The notes under the pieces were generated by a model that was given only the letters and a program-made list of their open reading frames with translations, made no database searches and had not been told where the DNA came from. This document shows positions 63,699-64,000 of a stretch of DNA of 64,000 bases, in pieces (within the stretch, counting starts at the first letter, position 1; the number at the start of each line of letters is the position of its first letter). The translations under genes and the position numbers were made by a program. This stretch comes from Alteromonas gilva (GTDB taxonomy: Bacteria > Pseudomonadota > Gammaproteobacteria > Enterobacterales > Alteromonadaceae): assembly GCF_028595265.1 (NCBI RefSeq), contig NZ_JAQQXP010000001.1:1736001-1800000 (forward strand). The letters run 5' to 3'.

Positions 63699-64000
63699 TT
63701 AGTCAACCACTATCGCTTGTTCGGGGGCCGGCTCATGGTGACCGAGTTGAATGGTCATGGTGTAGTACTTAGCCGGACCAGTATCCATTGTTGATACTGC
63801 ACCAACAGGTTCTGGTGCCGTTACCTGCTCGCAGCCAGACACACTGCACTGTTGATTTTTGGGTAATGCCGTGGTGTTTACATCGCCTGTTGCGGCACCA
63901 TCAACCGTGTTTTGCTGCGGCGCGGCCGTCATGATTTGTTGCTCATCCATGCCAGGTAGCATAACCGATTTGGCGGAGATAACCCGGTACCATGAAAAGC
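63699..64000 (-). CDS. Unrecognised protein, partial (runs off the window)
   Basis: The frame is open to the edge of the window and ends at 63699. An ATG at 63962 would give 87 residues, but the frame stays open and protein-like beyond it (FSWYRVISAKSV), so the gene probably begins outside. The visible part has two cysteines (CSVSGC) and the end MTIQLGHHEPAPEQAIVVD. No family is recognised. Confidence 0.5.
   Translation of the reverse strand, partial: FSWYRVISAKSVMLPGMDEQQIMTAAPQQNTVDGAATGDVNTTALPKNQQCSVSGCEQVTAPEPVGAVSTMDTGPAKYYTMTIQLGHHEPAPEQAIVVD

Noticed and set aside
1..64000. CRISPR arrays, rRNA genes, insertion sequences or prophage modules
   Set aside because: No regularly spaced direct repeats, rRNA signatures, transposase motifs or phage structural genes were seen on either strand.

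Overview
The window is a 64 kb stretch of chromosome from a Gram-negative gammaproteobacterium, most likely a marine Alteromonadales/Alteromonadaceae member. This rests on the conserved neighbourhoods (ppiB-lpxH with cysS, metG divergent from apbC, gloB divergent from yafS, kefG-kefB), on outer-membrane machinery (LpxH, MlaA, MltD, RND pumps) and on a soluble BdlA-like chemoreceptor and a PEP-CTERM protein. No database search was possible; all names come from motifs and protein reading.

Layout. 1-20 kb is mainly housekeeping: the 3' end of purF, a Yip1-family membrane protein, miaE, a PAS-PAS-MCP sensor, lpxH, ppiB, cysS, a LysE exporter divergent from a MocR-type regulator with repeated candidate operators between them, an mltD / voltage-sensor-like / methyltransferase operon, gloB, a yafS-like methyltransferase, a secreted gluzincin-type metallopeptidase, metG, apbC and dcd. 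At 20.1 kb lies tRNA-Pro(GGG), followed by about 2 kb of decaying DNA with two frameshifted genes: a coiled-coil protein broken at an A7 run, and a secreted trypsin-like protease split from its signal peptide at an (AT)4 tract.

22-39 kb carries a large Reg_prop/Y_Y_Y diguanylate cyclase, gdhA, a zinc alcohol dehydrogenase, a HopJ-family protein, a haloacid dehalogenase, a sucrose-phosphorylase-like GH13 enzyme behind a perfect LacI-type palindrome, a two-gene RND efflux unit whose permease lacks two canonical proton-relay residues, the ABC-F protein YbiT, and an Fe-S uracil-DNA glycosylase. 39-41 kb holds a BrxR/CapW-like WYL regulator with no recognisable defence genes beside it, then two unrecognised small genes. 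41-49 kb has kefG-kefB, an MFS exporter, a gene remnant, an unusual SDR, and a CadC-like membrane regulator divergent from a secreted TPR protein.

49.7-53.3 kb is a three-gene operon joining a D-lactate dehydrogenase to two PepSY membrane proteins, one fused to a [2Fe-2S] ferredoxin domain; this looks like an uncharacterised membrane electron-transfer unit. 55.4-60.2 kb is a tightly overlapping cluster (BON protein, small periplasmic protein, MlaA, MMPL/RND transporter, four-helix membrane protein) that looks like an envelope lipid-trafficking system. The window ends with a secreted EEP-family phosphatase/nuclease, a small lipoprotein with a DUF1328 membrane protein, a YfbR-like nucleotidase whose HD motif reads HE, a helical protein of unknown function, and a partial gene running off the edge.
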